Shown: positions 17,428 through 27,414 of the stretch, piece after piece
How positions within the stretch are numbered: position 1 is the stretch's first letter
Layout: the number at the start of each line of letters is the position of its first letter
Assembly (NCBI GenBank): GCA_036960485.1
Contig: JBALXS010000017.1
Location: 1-63,043 of the forward strand
Length of the DNA stretch: 63,043 nucleotides
Reading direction: 5' to 3'
Origin: Rs1 sp036960485
Lineage (GTDB): Bacteria; Pseudomonadota; Gammaproteobacteria; Pseudomonadales; Balneatricaceae
Position numbers and translations under genes: made by a program
The notes under the pieces: model-generated
What the model saw: the letters and a program-made list of their open reading frames with translations, nothing else
Told to the model about the DNA's origin: nothing
Database searches by the model: none

Positions 17428-20400
17428 ATGTCGCAATCTTTTGTACATTTACGCACCCACACAGAGTTTTCAGTGGTAGAAGGCCTTTGTCGCATTAAAG
17501 CTTTAGTGGGTGCTGCTAAAGAAGGGGCTATGCCGGCAGTCGCAGTGACAGATCATATTAATTTATTTGGCTTGGTAAAGTTTTATAAAGCTGCTACTAG
17601 TGCGGGTGTGAAGCCAATTTGTGGCGCAGATATACTAGTCATTGATGATGATTTAAAAGAAGCGCCCTTTTATGTCACCTTATTGGCCCAAGATGGATTA
17701 GGTTATCGTAACTTGATGGAGCTAATATCAAGAGGATACGAACAAGGTCAAAACTTTATTATAGATAAAGTGATTGTTAAAAAAAGTTGGTTGTTTGAAA
17801 AATCAACTGGCTTGATCGCCCTATCAGCGGCGGCAAAAGGGGAACTAGGCCGTGCTTTACTAGCAGAAAACACTATGGCTACCTCTATTCTCGAACAGTG
17901 GATGGCTGCATTTCCTAATCGATATTATATTGAATTACACCGAACTGGGCGAAACGGTGAAAATGAGTTAGTAGCTAGAAGCGTAGAGCTTGCGGCATCA
18001 ATGGGGTGCCCTGTTGTGGCTACTAATGATGTTATGTTTGTCAAAGAAACTGATTTTGATGCACATGAAGCTAGAGTGTGTATTAACCAGTCACGAGTAT
18101 TAGAAGATCCAAAAAGGCCACGTAACTACAGTGAACAGCAATATTTTAGAAGTAGCGAAGAGATGTGCGAGCTGTTTTCTGATATCCCATCCGCCATTGA
18201 AAACACCATACAAATAGCTAAGCGCTGCAATATAGAACTAGATTTAGGCACCTATTATTTACCTAAATATCCGATTCCAGAAGGGATGACGATGGATGAG
18301 TTTTTCCGTGATGTCTCAGTAGCTGGATTGGAAGAGCGTTTAGCAGTTATTTTAGATAAAAATGATCCAGAGTTTGATGTTAAACGACAAACTTATTACG
18401 ACCGATTAGAGTTTGAGCTAGATATCATCATCCAAATGGGTTTCCCCGGTTACTTTCTAATCGTGATGGATTTCATTAAGTGGGGCAAGGAAAATGACAT
18501 TCCTGTTGGCCCTGGACGTGGATCAGGAGCTGGATCACTAATTGCGTACGCACAAAAGATTACTGATTTAGATCCGTTAGAGTACGATTTACTATTTGAA
18601 CGTTTCTTAAATCCCGAACGTGTCTCAATGCCAGATTTTGATATTGATTTCTGTATGGATAATCGAGATCGAGTCATCGATTATGTAGCAGAAACCTACG
18701 GTAGAGATGCCGTTTCCCAAATTGTAACCTTTGGTACTATGGCGGCCAAAGCAGTAGTGCGCGATGTAGCAAGGGTACAGGGAAAAGCGTTTGGTCTCGC
18801 AGATAAGTTGTCTAAGCTGATTCCTTTTGAAGTGGGCATTACGCTATCAAAAGCGCTTGAGATAGAACCTGCCTTAGCTGAGTTTGTAAAAGGCAGTGAA
18901 GAAGCGCAAGAAATAATGGATATGGCGCTTAAGCTTGAAGGTACCGTTAGAGGTACTGGTAAGCATGCTGGTGGCGTGGTTATCGCTCCTACTAAATTGA
19001 CTGATTTTTCCGCAACTTTATGCGATTCAGAAGGGCATGGACTGGTCACTCAATTTGACAAAAATGATGTGGAAGAGGCTGGATTAGTAAAGTTTGACTT
19101 TTTAGGGTTGCGTACTCTAACGATCATTGATTGGGCGCTTAAGACGATTAATGCTAAGCGCAGGCAGGAAGGAAAAGAAGATTTAGATATAGCGCTCATT
19201 GATTTAGAAGATTCAACTACGTTTGAATTACTAAGATCAGCGGAAACCACAGCCGTGTTCCAGCTGGAATCAAGTGGCATGAAAGACCTTGTTTCCAAGC
19301 TATTACCCAGTAGATTTGAAGATATCATCGCACTAGTGGCGCTGTTTAGACCTGGGCCATTGCAATCAGGCATGGTAGATGACTTTATCAACCGTAAACA
19401 CGGTCGTGCTGAAATGGCATGGCCTCATGCCGATTATCAGTTAGAAAGCTTGCAGCCAGTGCTTGAACCGACCTACGGTATCATTCTATACCAAGAACAA
19501 GTCATGCAAATAGCACAAGTCATGGCAGGCTTTACTTTAGGCGGGGCGGACATGCTGCGCCGTGCTATGGGTAAGAAAAAACCTGAAGAAATGGCAAAGC
19601 AAAGAACTAGCTTTCTTGAAGGCTGTGTGGCTAATAATATTGATCAAAATCTATCAGGTAATATTTTCGATTTAGTAGAAAAATTCGCTGGATACGGTTT
19701 TAACAAATCTCACTCAGCGGCTTATGCACTTGTTTCGTTTCAAACAGCATGGCTCAAAACCCATTATCCGGCACCTTTTATGGCAGCGGTAATGTCTGCC
19801 GATATGCAAACCACAGAAAAAGTTGTTATTTTTGTGGAAGAATGTCGACGCATGGATATATCGCCAGCATTACCAAGTGTGCAAAACGGTGGCTATAAAT
19901 TCACGGTTGACGATACAGGTACCATTATTTATGGTCTTGGTGCAATTAAAGGCGTTGGTGAAGGGCCAATAGAAGCAATTATAGCCGCACGAAATGATGG
20001 TGCTGGAAAATTTGTCGACATGTATGAGTTTTGTGACAGAGTTGGCGCTAAAAAGCTTAATAAAAGAGTCATGCAAGGCTTGATTCGCTGTGGAGCTATG
20101 GATGAATTAGGTCCTAGTAGAGCAGTAATGATGGCTTCAGTTTCAGATGCTTTGAGAGCGGCAGATCAGTCTGCTCATAATGAAAACGCCGGCATGTTTG
20201 ATTTGTTTGGCGGCGATGATCAAGAGCAAGCCCGTAACCCTTTTGAAGAGAACCTTAACGTTCGTAATTGGACGGATAAAGAGCGCTTAAACGGAGAGCT
20301 TGAAACTTTAGGTTTGTACCTCACTGGGCATCCCATCGATGAGTATGAAAAAGAGCTTAAAAACTTTATAAGTAAGAAAATTAGTGAAGTGGCGCCTGCG

Positions 20401-20949
20401 CGCGGTACCGTACAAAAGATAGCAGGTTTGATTGTTGACCAGCGCGTGATGAAGACCAAAAAAGGTGATAATTTATGTTTTATTACCTTGGATGACAGAT
20501 CTGCGCGCATTGAAGTAACTTTGTTTGGTGATGTATATGAGCAGTTTCGCGATATTATAAAAAAGGATACTGTGGTTATCATGGAAGGTGAGATTTCTAA
20601 TGATGATTACTCGGGGGGGATTAAAGTGCGTGCGAACCGTTTGATAAGCATTCCACAAGCGCGTGCTCAATACGCTCAATCCATTAAAGTAGTTTGTAGT
20701 GAAAAGGACTTTAAGGGTCGTAAGTTGCAGGAAATACAAAAACTGATAGCACCTTTTAAAGATCCACAGGGATTACAATTAGCATTTGACTACCAAATGA
20801 CGCAAGCACGAGGTGTGCTTAATGCCGGTCAGCAATGGCGAGTAACGGCAAGTGATGAATTGCTAATTGCACTGACGGAACGTTTTGCTGATAATAATGT
20901 TGCAGATAGCTCTGTTAGTAAGAATCCTGTTACGGTATGTTATTTATAA
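17428..20949 (+). CDS. dnaE: DNA polymerase III alpha subunit
   Basis: Catalytic subunit of the replicative polymerase. The 1173 residues begin with a PHP domain (LRTHTEFSVVEGL; VTDHINLFGLVKF). The palm domain shows GPGRGSGAGSL near residue 360 and PDFDIDFCMDNR near 400 with the catalytic Asp residues. Helix-hairpin-helix and OB-fold segments occupy the last third (GLIVDQRVMKTKKGD). It matches DnaE1 by length and order, following lpxB-rnhB. Confidence 0.97.
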   Translation: MSQSFVHLRTHTEFSVVEGLCRIKALVGAAKEGAMPAVAVTDHINLFGLVKFYKAATSAGVKPICGADILVIDDDLKEAPFYVTLLAQDGLGYRNLMELISRGYEQGQNFIIDKVIVKKSWLFEKSTGLIALSAAAKGELGRALLAENTMATSILEQWMAAFPNRYYIELHRTGRNGENELVARSVELAASMGCPVVATNDVMFVKETDFDAHEARVCINQSRVLEDPKRPRNYSEQQYFRSSEEMCELFSDIPSAIENTIQIAKRCNIELDLGTYYLPKYPIPEGMTMDEFFRDVSVAGLEERLAVILDKNDPEFDVKRQTYYDRLEFELDIIIQMGFPGYFLIVMDFIKWGKENDIPVGPGRGSGAGSLIAYAQKITDLDPLEYDLLFERFLNPERVSMPDFDIDFCMDNRDRVIDYVAETYGRDAVSQIVTFGTMAAKAVVRDVARVQGKAFGLADKLSKLIPFEVGITLSKALEIEPALAEFVKGSEEAQEIMDMALKLEGTVRGTGKHAGGVVIAPTKLTDFSATLCDSEGHGLVTQFDKNDVEEAGLVKFDFLGLRTLTIIDWALKTINAKRRQEGKEDLDIALIDLEDSTTFELLRSAETTAVFQLESSGMKDLVSKLLPSRFEDIIALVALFRPGPLQSGMVDDFINRKHGRAEMAWPHADYQLESLQPVLEPTYGIILYQEQVMQIAQVMAGFTLGGADMLRRAMGKKKPEEMAKQRTSFLEGCVANNIDQNLSGNIFDLVEKFAGYGFNKSHSAAYALVSFQTAWLKTHYPAPFMAAVMSADMQTTEKVVIFVEECRRMDISPALPSVQNGGYKFTVDDTGTIIYGLGAIKGVGEGPIEAIIAARNDGAGKFVDMYEFCDRVGAKKLNKRVMQGLIRCGAMDELGPSRAVMMASVSDALRAADQSAHNENAGMFDLFGGDDQEQARNPFEENLNVRNWTDKERLNGELETLGLYLTGHPIDEYEKELKNFISKKISEVAPARGTVQKIAGLIVDQRVMKTKKGDNLCFITLDDRSARIEVTLFGDVYEQFRDIIKKDTVVIMEGEISNDDYSGGIKVRANRLISIPQARAQYAQSIKVVCSEKDFKGRKLQEIQKLIAPFKDPQGLQLAFDYQMTQARGVLNAGQQWRVTASDELLIALTERFADNNVADSSVSKNPVTVCYL

Positions 20950-21274
20950 AAGTATGAAGATTATAGCGTAGCGCTAATGAAGTTTAGTTCCTCGAGTTAT
21001 GTAGCAAAAAGGGTACTTTCAATGAGCTCTGATGACTTCTGTCTTCAGTAAAAATTGCAGATGGTACTGAAAGTAATTAAGATATTCTTTACGATGTTAT
21101 AATGAATGTTAAGTCTTGTGACGAGTTATAAAAGCAGTAGAACAGCGCAAGCAAACAGATAAACTTTAAAGTGGATAGCATCTTTGCTTTGATTTAGCAG
21201 CTTAGACTAGTTATCTGCGTAACAGAACGGTAAAATCAGCCGTTAATTGGACACTAAGAGCGGAATACAAGCAG
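20950..21274 (+). promoter_or_regulatory. dnaE-accA intergenic region with candidate accA promoter
   Basis: 325 bases without a gene. TATAAT at 21098-21103 preceded by TG one base upstream forms an extended -10, which needs no good -35, and would leave an accA leader of about 165 bases. TACTTTCA near 21015 and TGAAAGTA near 21068 form an 8-bp inverted repeat just upstream, at operator distance. No T-tailed hairpin follows dnaE. Confidence 0.45.
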
Positions 21275-22231
21275 ATGAACCCCAACTATTTAGAGTTTGA
21301 GCAACCGATTGCGAAACTAGAGACAAAAATTGAAGAGTTAAGACTTGTTGGTGAAAACACCGAAATCAACATTTCTGATGAACTTCTCAATCTTGAAGAA
21401 AAAAGCAAAGCCTTAACTAAGACGATTTTTAGTGATTTATCTGCTTGGCAAGTGCAACAAATTGCACGTCACCCGCAGCGTCCTTACACCATGGATTACA
21501 TTAGTTATTTATTTGACGATTTTGAAGAAATTCATGGAGATCGCCATTTTGCCGATGACGCAGCGCTAGTTTGCGGAATGGCAAGGTTGGAAGGTAGAAG
21601 CGTGGTTGTTATCGGCCATCAAAAAGGGCGAGATGTTAAAGAAAAAGTAAAGCGTAATTTTGGTATGCCAAGACCTGAAGGCTATCGTAAAGCATTGCGT
21701 GTGATGCAAATGGCTGAACGTTTTAAAATGCCAATTATTACCTTCATTGATACACCCGGCGCGTACCCAGGTATTGGTGCAGAAGAGCGTGGCCAAAGTG
21801 AAGCGATTGCCTTTAATTTAGCTAAAATGTCACAACTAAAAACACCCATCATTTCTACTGTAATTGGAGAAGGTGGTTCGGGTGGAGCTTTAGCAATAGG
21901 AGTTTGTGATAAGTTAATGATGTTGCAGTATTCAACTTACTCGGTTATTTCCCCAGAAGGTTGTGCCTCTATTCTTTGGAAAAGCGCAGATAAAGCATCT
22001 GAAGCTGCTAAAGTGATGGGTATTACATCACAGAGATTATCTGAGCTCGGTTTAGTTGATAATGTTATTCCTGAGCCCTTAGGTGGTGCGCATCGTTCGC
22101 CGCTAGAATTAGCAGCATCATTGAAAATTCAATTGATTGAATCTTTAGATACACTATCTGAAATGTCAGTTGATGAGCTTTTAGAACATCGCTATGCAAG
22201 ATTGATGTCTTACGGCTTAAATGGCGAATAA
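21275..22231 (+). CDS. accA: Acetyl-CoA carboxylase carboxyltransferase alpha subunit
   Basis: With AccD, transfers the carboxyl group from carboxybiotin to acetyl-CoA to make malonyl-CoA. At 318 residues the length is normal. An N-terminal helical part is followed by the crotonase-like core: FIDTPGAYPGIGAEERGQ and GEGGSGGALAIGV near residues 160-210. It precedes tilS by 12 bases, the arrangement known from Pseudomonas and E. coli (with genes between in the latter). Confidence 0.96.
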   Translation: MNPNYLEFEQPIAKLETKIEELRLVGENTEINISDELLNLEEKSKALTKTIFSDLSAWQVQQIARHPQRPYTMDYISYLFDDFEEIHGDRHFADDAALVCGMARLEGRSVVVIGHQKGRDVKEKVKRNFGMPRPEGYRKALRVMQMAERFKMPIITFIDTPGAYPGIGAEERGQSEAIAFNLAKMSQLKTPIISTVIGEGGSGGALAIGVCDKLMMLQYSTYSVISPEGCASILWKSADKASEAAKVMGITSQRLSELGLVDNVIPEPLGGAHRSPLELAASLKIQLIESLDTLSEMSVDELLEHRYARLMSYGLNGE

Positions 22232-22243
22232 TATTTAACATCG

Positions 22244-23551
22244 ATGTCTATCACACAAAGCTTTTTGCAACAGTGCCAATCAGTTGATTTTAGCAATGCT
22301 AACCTCCAGCCAGAAAAGCAAGTAAAGCGCTGGGTGATAGCATTAAGTGGTGGGCTAGATTCGATGGTGACATTAGATCTAGCCAGCCAGCTGCTTCCCC
22401 AAAACAGCATTGTTGCTTTACATGTTAACCATCAATTACAAAGTGCTGCTGATGATTGGCAGCAGTTTTGTGAAGCTCAATGTATTCAACGTAACATTCC
22501 TCTACATAGTTTTAAAATATCAGTAACAAGCTCTAGTGAACAGCAGTTGAGAGACGCTCGTTATCAGTGTTTTGAAAATTTTCTAGCAGCGGGGGATTGT
22601 TTGTTGTTTGGTCATCATGCAAACGATCAAGCTGAAACTGTATTGTTCCGCTTAGTGAGAGGAGCAGGTACAAAAGGTTTATCTGCCATGCCAGTACAAC
22701 GCGCTATTGGCAAAGCAATGCTACTAAGGCCATTGTTACAACTGGCTAGGTCAAGCCTTGAATATTATGCTGAGCAGCAGCAGCTTAATTGGATAGAAGA
22801 TCCAAGTAATCAAAGTGTTGACTACGACCGTAATTTTATCCGTCACAAAGTATTATCCCAGCTTAACGGACATTGGCCTAAAGCAAGTGAGCAAATAGCT
22901 TTATGCGCGCAAACACTGGCGATAGAGCAGCAGTTATTAGCGGATTACTTGGCACTTGATATACAGCAAATAAGCCAAGATAATGTGCTTGATTTAGCGA
23001 AATGGCAGCAGTTTGAAAGCAACAAAGCTACTGAATTACTGCGGCACTGGTTAATAGGCATATGTGCAAGCCATGTATCTAGAAAGCAATTACAGCGCAT
23101 ATTACAAGATGTAATAGCAAGTCGCAGTGACAGCCAAGGCTACTGCAAAATTGGTGCTTATACTGTTAAGCGTTTTAAACAGCAGTTATATGTTATCAAA
23201 ACAGATATGGTGATTGAAGCTTGGCCAGTATTATCGTTGCAGCAACAGCACTACAATCTTAATCAAGGATCACTTTCATTTAATTATCATACGCAAGGTA
23301 TTAGCTTTAAAGAAGGCATGTACTTACAAAGTAAAAGTGAAGGAATGAGTATTGAAGTGGCAGGTAGAGGGCGAAAAAAGCTTAAAAAGCTATTTCAAGA
23401 GCATGCGATAGCTCCTTGGTTGCGCGAAAATTGGCCGCTATTAATGTATAAAGAAGCGGTAGTAGCAGTGCCGGGAATATGCATTTGTGAAGGTTGGTTA
23501 GAGCAAGGGCAAAAAAAAGCATATTTAAGTATAGATTGGCACCCTTTGTGA
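22244..23551 (+). CDS. tilS: tRNA(Ile)-lysidine synthase TilS
   Basis: Converts the wobble cytidine of tRNA-Ile(CAU) to lysidine, changing both codon and amino-acid specificity. The PP-loop SGGLDS (residues 35-40) binds ATP. GHHANDQAETVLFRL and PLLQLARSSLEYYA belong to the N-type catalytic domain, and a C-terminal TilS domain is seen near 360-430 (GRGRKKLKKLFQEHAIAPWLR). At 435 residues it is the long, E. coli-like form. Confidence 0.95.
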   Translation: MSITQSFLQQCQSVDFSNANLQPEKQVKRWVIALSGGLDSMVTLDLASQLLPQNSIVALHVNHQLQSAADDWQQFCEAQCIQRNIPLHSFKISVTSSSEQQLRDARYQCFENFLAAGDCLLFGHHANDQAETVLFRLVRGAGTKGLSAMPVQRAIGKAMLLRPLLQLARSSLEYYAEQQQLNWIEDPSNQSVDYDRNFIRHKVLSQLNGHWPKASEQIALCAQTLAIEQQLLADYLALDIQQISQDNVLDLAKWQQFESNKATELLRHWLIGICASHVSRKQLQRILQDVIASRSDSQGYCKIGAYTVKRFKQQLYVIKTDMVIEAWPVLSLQQQHYNLNQGSLSFNYHTQGISFKEGMYLQSKSEGMSIEVAGRGRKKLKKLFQEHAIAPWLRENWPLLMYKEAVVAVPGICICEGWLEQGQKKAYLSIDWHPL

Positions 23552-23637
23552 TTGAGGATTTAAGCACTTTTTGTTAAACTGCAACGCCATCTAAGCAGTA
23601 TAAATTTCCTCCACTTTTAATCATATACAGGTTCTTC

Positions 23638-25275
23638 ATGACGCGTTATATTTTCGTCACCGGCGGTGTTGTGTCCTCACTGGGCAAAGGCATTGCAGCA
23701 GCTTCACTTGCCGCTATTTTAGAGGCCCGTGGTCTCAAAGTTACTATGCTAAAATTAGACCCATATATAAACGTTGATCCAGGTACTATGAGTCCTTTTC
23801 AGCACGGGGAAGTATTCGTAACAGAAGATGGGGCTGAAACCGATTTGGATCTTGGACATTACGAACGATTTATTCGTACGACAATGAAAAAGAGTAACAA
23901 TTTCACCACGGGACGCGTTTATCAACATGTGTTAAACAAAGAGCGCCGTGGGGATTATTTAGGTGGAACAGTACAAGTTATTCCGCATATCACTGATGAA
24001 ATTAAGCGCCGTATCATAAAAGGGGCAAAAGGTGTTGATATTGCGTTAGTAGAAGTAGGCGGTACTGTTGGTGATATTGAATCACAACCGTTTCTAGAAG
24101 CTATCCGCCAAATGCGCGCGGAACTTGGTTATAAGCGCACGTTGTTTATGCATTTAGCTTTAGTTCCCTATATAGCAACAGCGGGCGAATCAAAAACCAA
24201 ACCAGCTCAGCATTCTGTTAAAGAAATGCGCTCTATTGGTATCCAGCCTGATATGCTGATTTGTCGTTCTGATCATGCTATTCATGATGATTCACGCCGT
24301 AAACTATCACTTTTCACCAATGTCGAAGAGCGCGCTGTTATTTCGCTTCCAGATGCGAATACTATTTATAATATCCCACAAATTTTGTGGGAACAAAACG
24401 TTGATGACCTGGTTGTCGAACGCTTTGAAATTGATGCGCCCCAAGCTGATCTATCGGAGTGGACAAGAGTTGCTGATGCCCATCTAAATCCACAAGGTGA
24501 AGTACGTATCGCCATGGTTGGAAAATACATGGAGTTATTGGATGCTTATAAATCGTTGATTGAAGCTGTTTCGCATGCGGGTATTAAGCTGCGTAAAAAA
24601 GTTAAAATTGACTATATAGATTCAGAGCGTATAGAACGAGACGGAGTTGATGCCTTAAAAGGTGCTAGTGCTATCTTAGTTCCAGGTGGCTTTGGAGAAC
24701 GTGGCGTTGAAGGAAAAATTGCCGCGGTGAAATATGCCAGAGAAAACAAAGTACCTTATTTGGGCATCTGTTTAGGAATGCAAGTTGCGGTGATTGAATT
24801 TGCACGTAATGTAGCAGGTCTTGCTGATGCGAACTCTACTGAATTCGATAAAAGCTCTGAACATCCTGTAATAGGTTTAATCACAGAATGGACAGATAGT
24901 GCTGGTAAAATAGAAACGCGCGATGTAGATACCGATTTAGGTGGTACGATGCGTTTAGGTGCTCAGAACTGCCATTTAACAGAAGGCTCTACAATTGCCG
25001 CTAGTTATGGCTCTACTGAAATAATTGAACGCCATAGGCATCGTTTTGAAGTAAACAACAACTATGTTGCTCAACTAGAAGCTGCGGGTTTGATTATCTC
25101 AGGAAAGTCGAGCGATGGTGAGTTGGTAGAAGTAATAGAAGTGGCTGATCATCCATGGTTTGTCGCTTGCCAATTTCATCCAGAATTTACTTCTTGTCCT
25201 CGTGATGGACACGGTTTATTTACAGGCTTCATTGAAGCGGCGCTTACTGAACAAAAGCAAAAAAGCGAAAGTTAA
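23638..25275 (+). CDS. pyrG: CTP synthase
   Basis: Makes CTP from UTP, ATP and glutamine. The synthetase domain begins at the N-terminus (VTGGVVSSLGKGIAAASL, the nucleotide-binding loop). The glutaminase domain carries the nucleophile in GICLGMQVAV near residue 380, with HRHRFEVN and FHPEFTS closing the triad. At 545 residues the length is exactly typical. A terminator follows. kdsA, often next in Pseudomonas, is not present. Confidence 0.97.
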   Translation: MTRYIFVTGGVVSSLGKGIAAASLAAILEARGLKVTMLKLDPYINVDPGTMSPFQHGEVFVTEDGAETDLDLGHYERFIRTTMKKSNNFTTGRVYQHVLNKERRGDYLGGTVQVIPHITDEIKRRIIKGAKGVDIALVEVGGTVGDIESQPFLEAIRQMRAELGYKRTLFMHLALVPYIATAGESKTKPAQHSVKEMRSIGIQPDMLICRSDHAIHDDSRRKLSLFTNVEERAVISLPDANTIYNIPQILWEQNVDDLVVERFEIDAPQADLSEWTRVADAHLNPQGEVRIAMVGKYMELLDAYKSLIEAVSHAGIKLRKKVKIDYIDSERIERDGVDALKGASAILVPGGFGERGVEGKIAAVKYARENKVPYLGICLGMQVAVIEFARNVAGLADANSTEFDKSSEHPVIGLITEWTDSAGKIETRDVDTDLGGTMRLGAQNCHLTEGSTIAASYGSTEIIERHRHRFEVNNNYVAQLEAAGLIISGKSSDGELVEVIEVADHPWFVACQFHPEFTSCPRDGHGLFTGFIEAALTEQKQKSES

Positions 25276-25292
25276 ATATTCTGCAATACCAC

Positions 25293-25314
25293 AGGGAGCT
25301 TAAGCTCCCTTATT
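25293..25314 (+). terminator. Terminator after pyrG
   Basis: AGGGAGCTTAAGCTCCCT is an uninterrupted palindrome followed by TATTT. The stem sequence GGGAGCT/AGCTCCC recurs in the terminator after eno. Confidence 0.7.
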
Positions 25315-25607
25315 TACGTTCAGTAGCTATGGAATTAGTAGGTAAGAGGTTTTATGCCATTGATGAGGCTGGTCTAGATAATATTGATATGCAGCACGTG
25401 GTACGAAAGTATATTAAAAAAGAATTCAATCACAAGTATAGATTAATGTAAGTTGCCAAAGAGCTGCTACTAACAGGATAACGGTAATTGTGCTGCCGTC
25501 GAACTTAATCAAATTATGAGGATAGCTCAGTTGGTTGAATTTGTGAAAAGCGATAGTGAAAAATTCAATATTTAGCAACACACTGGTTGCTATACAAGGA
25601 GTGATAC
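25315..25607 (+). other. pyrG-eno gap with a 40-residue ORF
   Basis: An ATG frame at 25329-25451 would encode 40 residues beginning MELVGKRFYAIDEAGLDNID and ending in a basic stretch. It has no ribosome site and I recognise no family, so it may be a remnant. A second protein-like stretch (ELNQIMRIAQLVEF) ends at the TAG near 25575. The bases near 25519-25536 resemble a tRNA D-arm but no tRNA follows. The eno promoter must lie here; I cannot place it. AAGGAG precedes eno. Confidence 0.3.
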
Positions 25608-26900
25608 ATGGCGCTTATAGCGAAGATCCAAGCGAGAGAAATTTTAGATTCTAGAGGAAACCCTACTATTGAAGCTGACGTTACCCTTGAAAGTGGGGCT
25701 TTCGGTACAGCTTGTGCTCCCTCAGGTGCATCGACAGGATCAAGAGAAGCTCTAGAATTACGTGATGGTGATAAATCCCGTTATCTTGGTAAAGGTGTAT
25801 TGAAAGCAGTAGCCGCTGTTAACGGTGCTATCACCGAAGCCTTAATCGGTATGGATGCGCTAGATCAGCGCGCTCTAGATAATGCTATGCTAGCGTTAGA
25901 TGGCACCGAGAATAAAGAAAAGCTAGGTGCTAACGCTATTTTGGCAGTCTCGCTGGCGGCGGCAAAAGCGGCAGCAGCACATAAAAATGTACCGCTATAT
26001 AGTCATATCTCGGACCTAAACGGCACATCAGGCGAGTATTCATTACCCGTACCCATGATGAATATCATCAACGGCGGTGAGCATGCTGATAACAACGTAG
26101 ATATTCAAGAATTCATGGTTCAGCCGGTTAAGTTTGATAACTTCCCAGAAGCGCTGCGCTGTGGCACTGAGATATTTCACGCCTTAAAATCAGTGTTAAA
26201 TGGTCGCGGCTTAAGCACAACAGTTGGAGATGAAGGTGGTTTTGCGCCGAATTTAGCTTCTAATGAAGAAGCTTTAGTGGTGATTAAAGAAGCAGTTGCG
26301 AATGCAGGTTATGAGCTAGGTGTCGATGTTACTTTAGCGCTTGATTGTGCTGCATCAGAGTTTTTCTCTGACGGGAAGTATCACCTAAAAGGTGATAACA
26401 AATCGTTTGACTCTAAAGAGTTTACTCAATACTTAGCTAACTTAGCGGCGAATTACCCTATCCTATCAATTGAAGATGGCATGGATGAATCTGATTGGGA
26501 TGGTTGGGCTGCATTAACACAAGCAGTAGGCGCTAAAGTACAGTTAGTGGGTGATGACCTTTTTGTAACAAATACCAAAATATTAAAGCGCGGCATTGAG
26601 CAAGGTATCGGTAATTCAATTTTGATTAAGTTTAATCAAATTGGTACGTTATCTGAAACGTTAGATGCGATTAAAATGGCCAAGGATGCAGGTTTTACGG
26701 TGGTTATCTCTCACCGTTCTGGCGAGACTGAAGATACGACGATTGCTGATTTAGCAGTAGGGACAGCCGCTGGGCAAATTAAAACGGGCTCACTTTCACG
26801 TTCTGATCGCGTTGCTAAATACAATAGATTGTTACGTATTGCAGAAGAGCTGGGCGAGAAAGCTATTTATAACGGATTGTCGGAAATAAAAGGTCAATAG
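25608..26900 (+). CDS. eno: Enolase
   Basis: Interconverts 2-phosphoglycerate and phosphoenolpyruvate; in many gammaproteobacteria it is also part of the RNA degradosome. Residues typical of the active site are visible: GDEGGFAPN (general acid region), LIKFNQIGT (catalytic Lys) and SHRSGETEDTTIADLAVG. At 430 residues the length is standard. A strong AAGGAG precedes the ATG and a T-tailed terminator lies about 110 bases after the stop. Confidence 0.98.
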   Translation: MALIAKIQAREILDSRGNPTIEADVTLESGAFGTACAPSGASTGSREALELRDGDKSRYLGKGVLKAVAAVNGAITEALIGMDALDQRALDNAMLALDGTENKEKLGANAILAVSLAAAKAAAAHKNVPLYSHISDLNGTSGEYSLPVPMMNIINGGEHADNNVDIQEFMVQPVKFDNFPEALRCGTEIFHALKSVLNGRGLSTTVGDEGGFAPNLASNEEALVVIKEAVANAGYELGVDVTLALDCAASEFFSDGKYHLKGDNKSFDSKEFTQYLANLAANYPILSIEDGMDESDWDGWAALTQAVGAKVQLVGDDLFVTNTKILKRGIEQGIGNSILIKFNQIGTLSETLDAIKMAKDAGFTVVISHRSGETEDTTIADLAVGTAAGQIKTGSLSRSDRVAKYNRLLRIAEELGEKAIYNGLSEIKGQ

Positions 26901-27007
26901 TTAAAATAAATCCCAATGGCTAAATAAAGCTAGCAATAGATTACAAAAGTAAGATATTGATACTACCTTGAACTATTTGATAGTAGTTTTAATGGTAAGT
27001 AAGACTT

Positions 27008-27030
27008 AAGGGAGCTACAGCTCCCTTTTT
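27008..27030 (+). terminator. Terminator after eno
   Basis: AAGGGAGCT / AGCTCCCTT, a 9-bp stem with a 2-base centre that in practice would open to a small loop, followed by TTTTT. It separates eno from ftsB. Confidence 0.85.
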
Positions 27031-27096
27031 CTTTGTTTTATGAACTAAAAATATTACACTTGCTTGATCCTGAATTGCTACTATTGCGGAAATTAA

Positions 27097-27381
27097 ATGT
27101 ATCGATATTTGCTGTTAGCACTGTTAATTTTGTTTTCTGCTTTGCAATACCGCATTTGGTTTGGGGAAGCAAATCGTATTGAATTAACCGCATTGCGCCA
27201 TGAAATTGAGCAACAAAATACGGCTAATGATCAGCTGTTATTACGTAATCATCAACTGGAAGCAGAGGTTAAAGATTTACGCAAGGGTTTGGTTGCAATA
27301 GAAGAAAGAGCGAGGAGTGAACTGGGAATGGTCAAGCCCGATGAAACTTTTTATCAGTTGATAGATGAATCAGCGCAGTAA
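27097..27381 (+). CDS. ftsB: Cell division protein FtsB
   Basis: Bitopic inner-membrane protein of the FtsQLB complex that links early divisome assembly to septal peptidoglycan synthesis. At 94 residues it shows one N-terminal membrane helix (LLLALLILFSALQY) and a coiled coil rich in Glu, Asn and Leu, then ERARSELGMVKPDETFYQ, a strongly conserved end. eno-ftsB is the usual order. In nearly all relatives ispD and ispF follow; here truD begins 33 bases later. Confidence 0.95.
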   Translation: MYRYLLLALLILFSALQYRIWFGEANRIELTALRHEIEQQNTANDQLLLRNHQLEAEVKDLRKGLVAIEERARSELGMVKPDETFYQLIDESAQ

Positions 27382-27414
27382 GGCAGGTTAAATGCCCAAG
27401 GTTAGTGTTAAAAA

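Noticed and set aside
25517..25575. tRNA-like D-arm (GGATAGCTCAGTTGGT)
   Set aside because: No acceptor pairing, anticodon arm or GGTTCGAATCC-type T arm follows within tRNA length; the resemblance is limited to one arm.
25276..25607. Missing kdsA between pyrG and eno as evidence of gene loss
   Set aside because: Many gammaproteobacteria, including E. coli, have pyrG directly followed by eno, so absence here is not informative.
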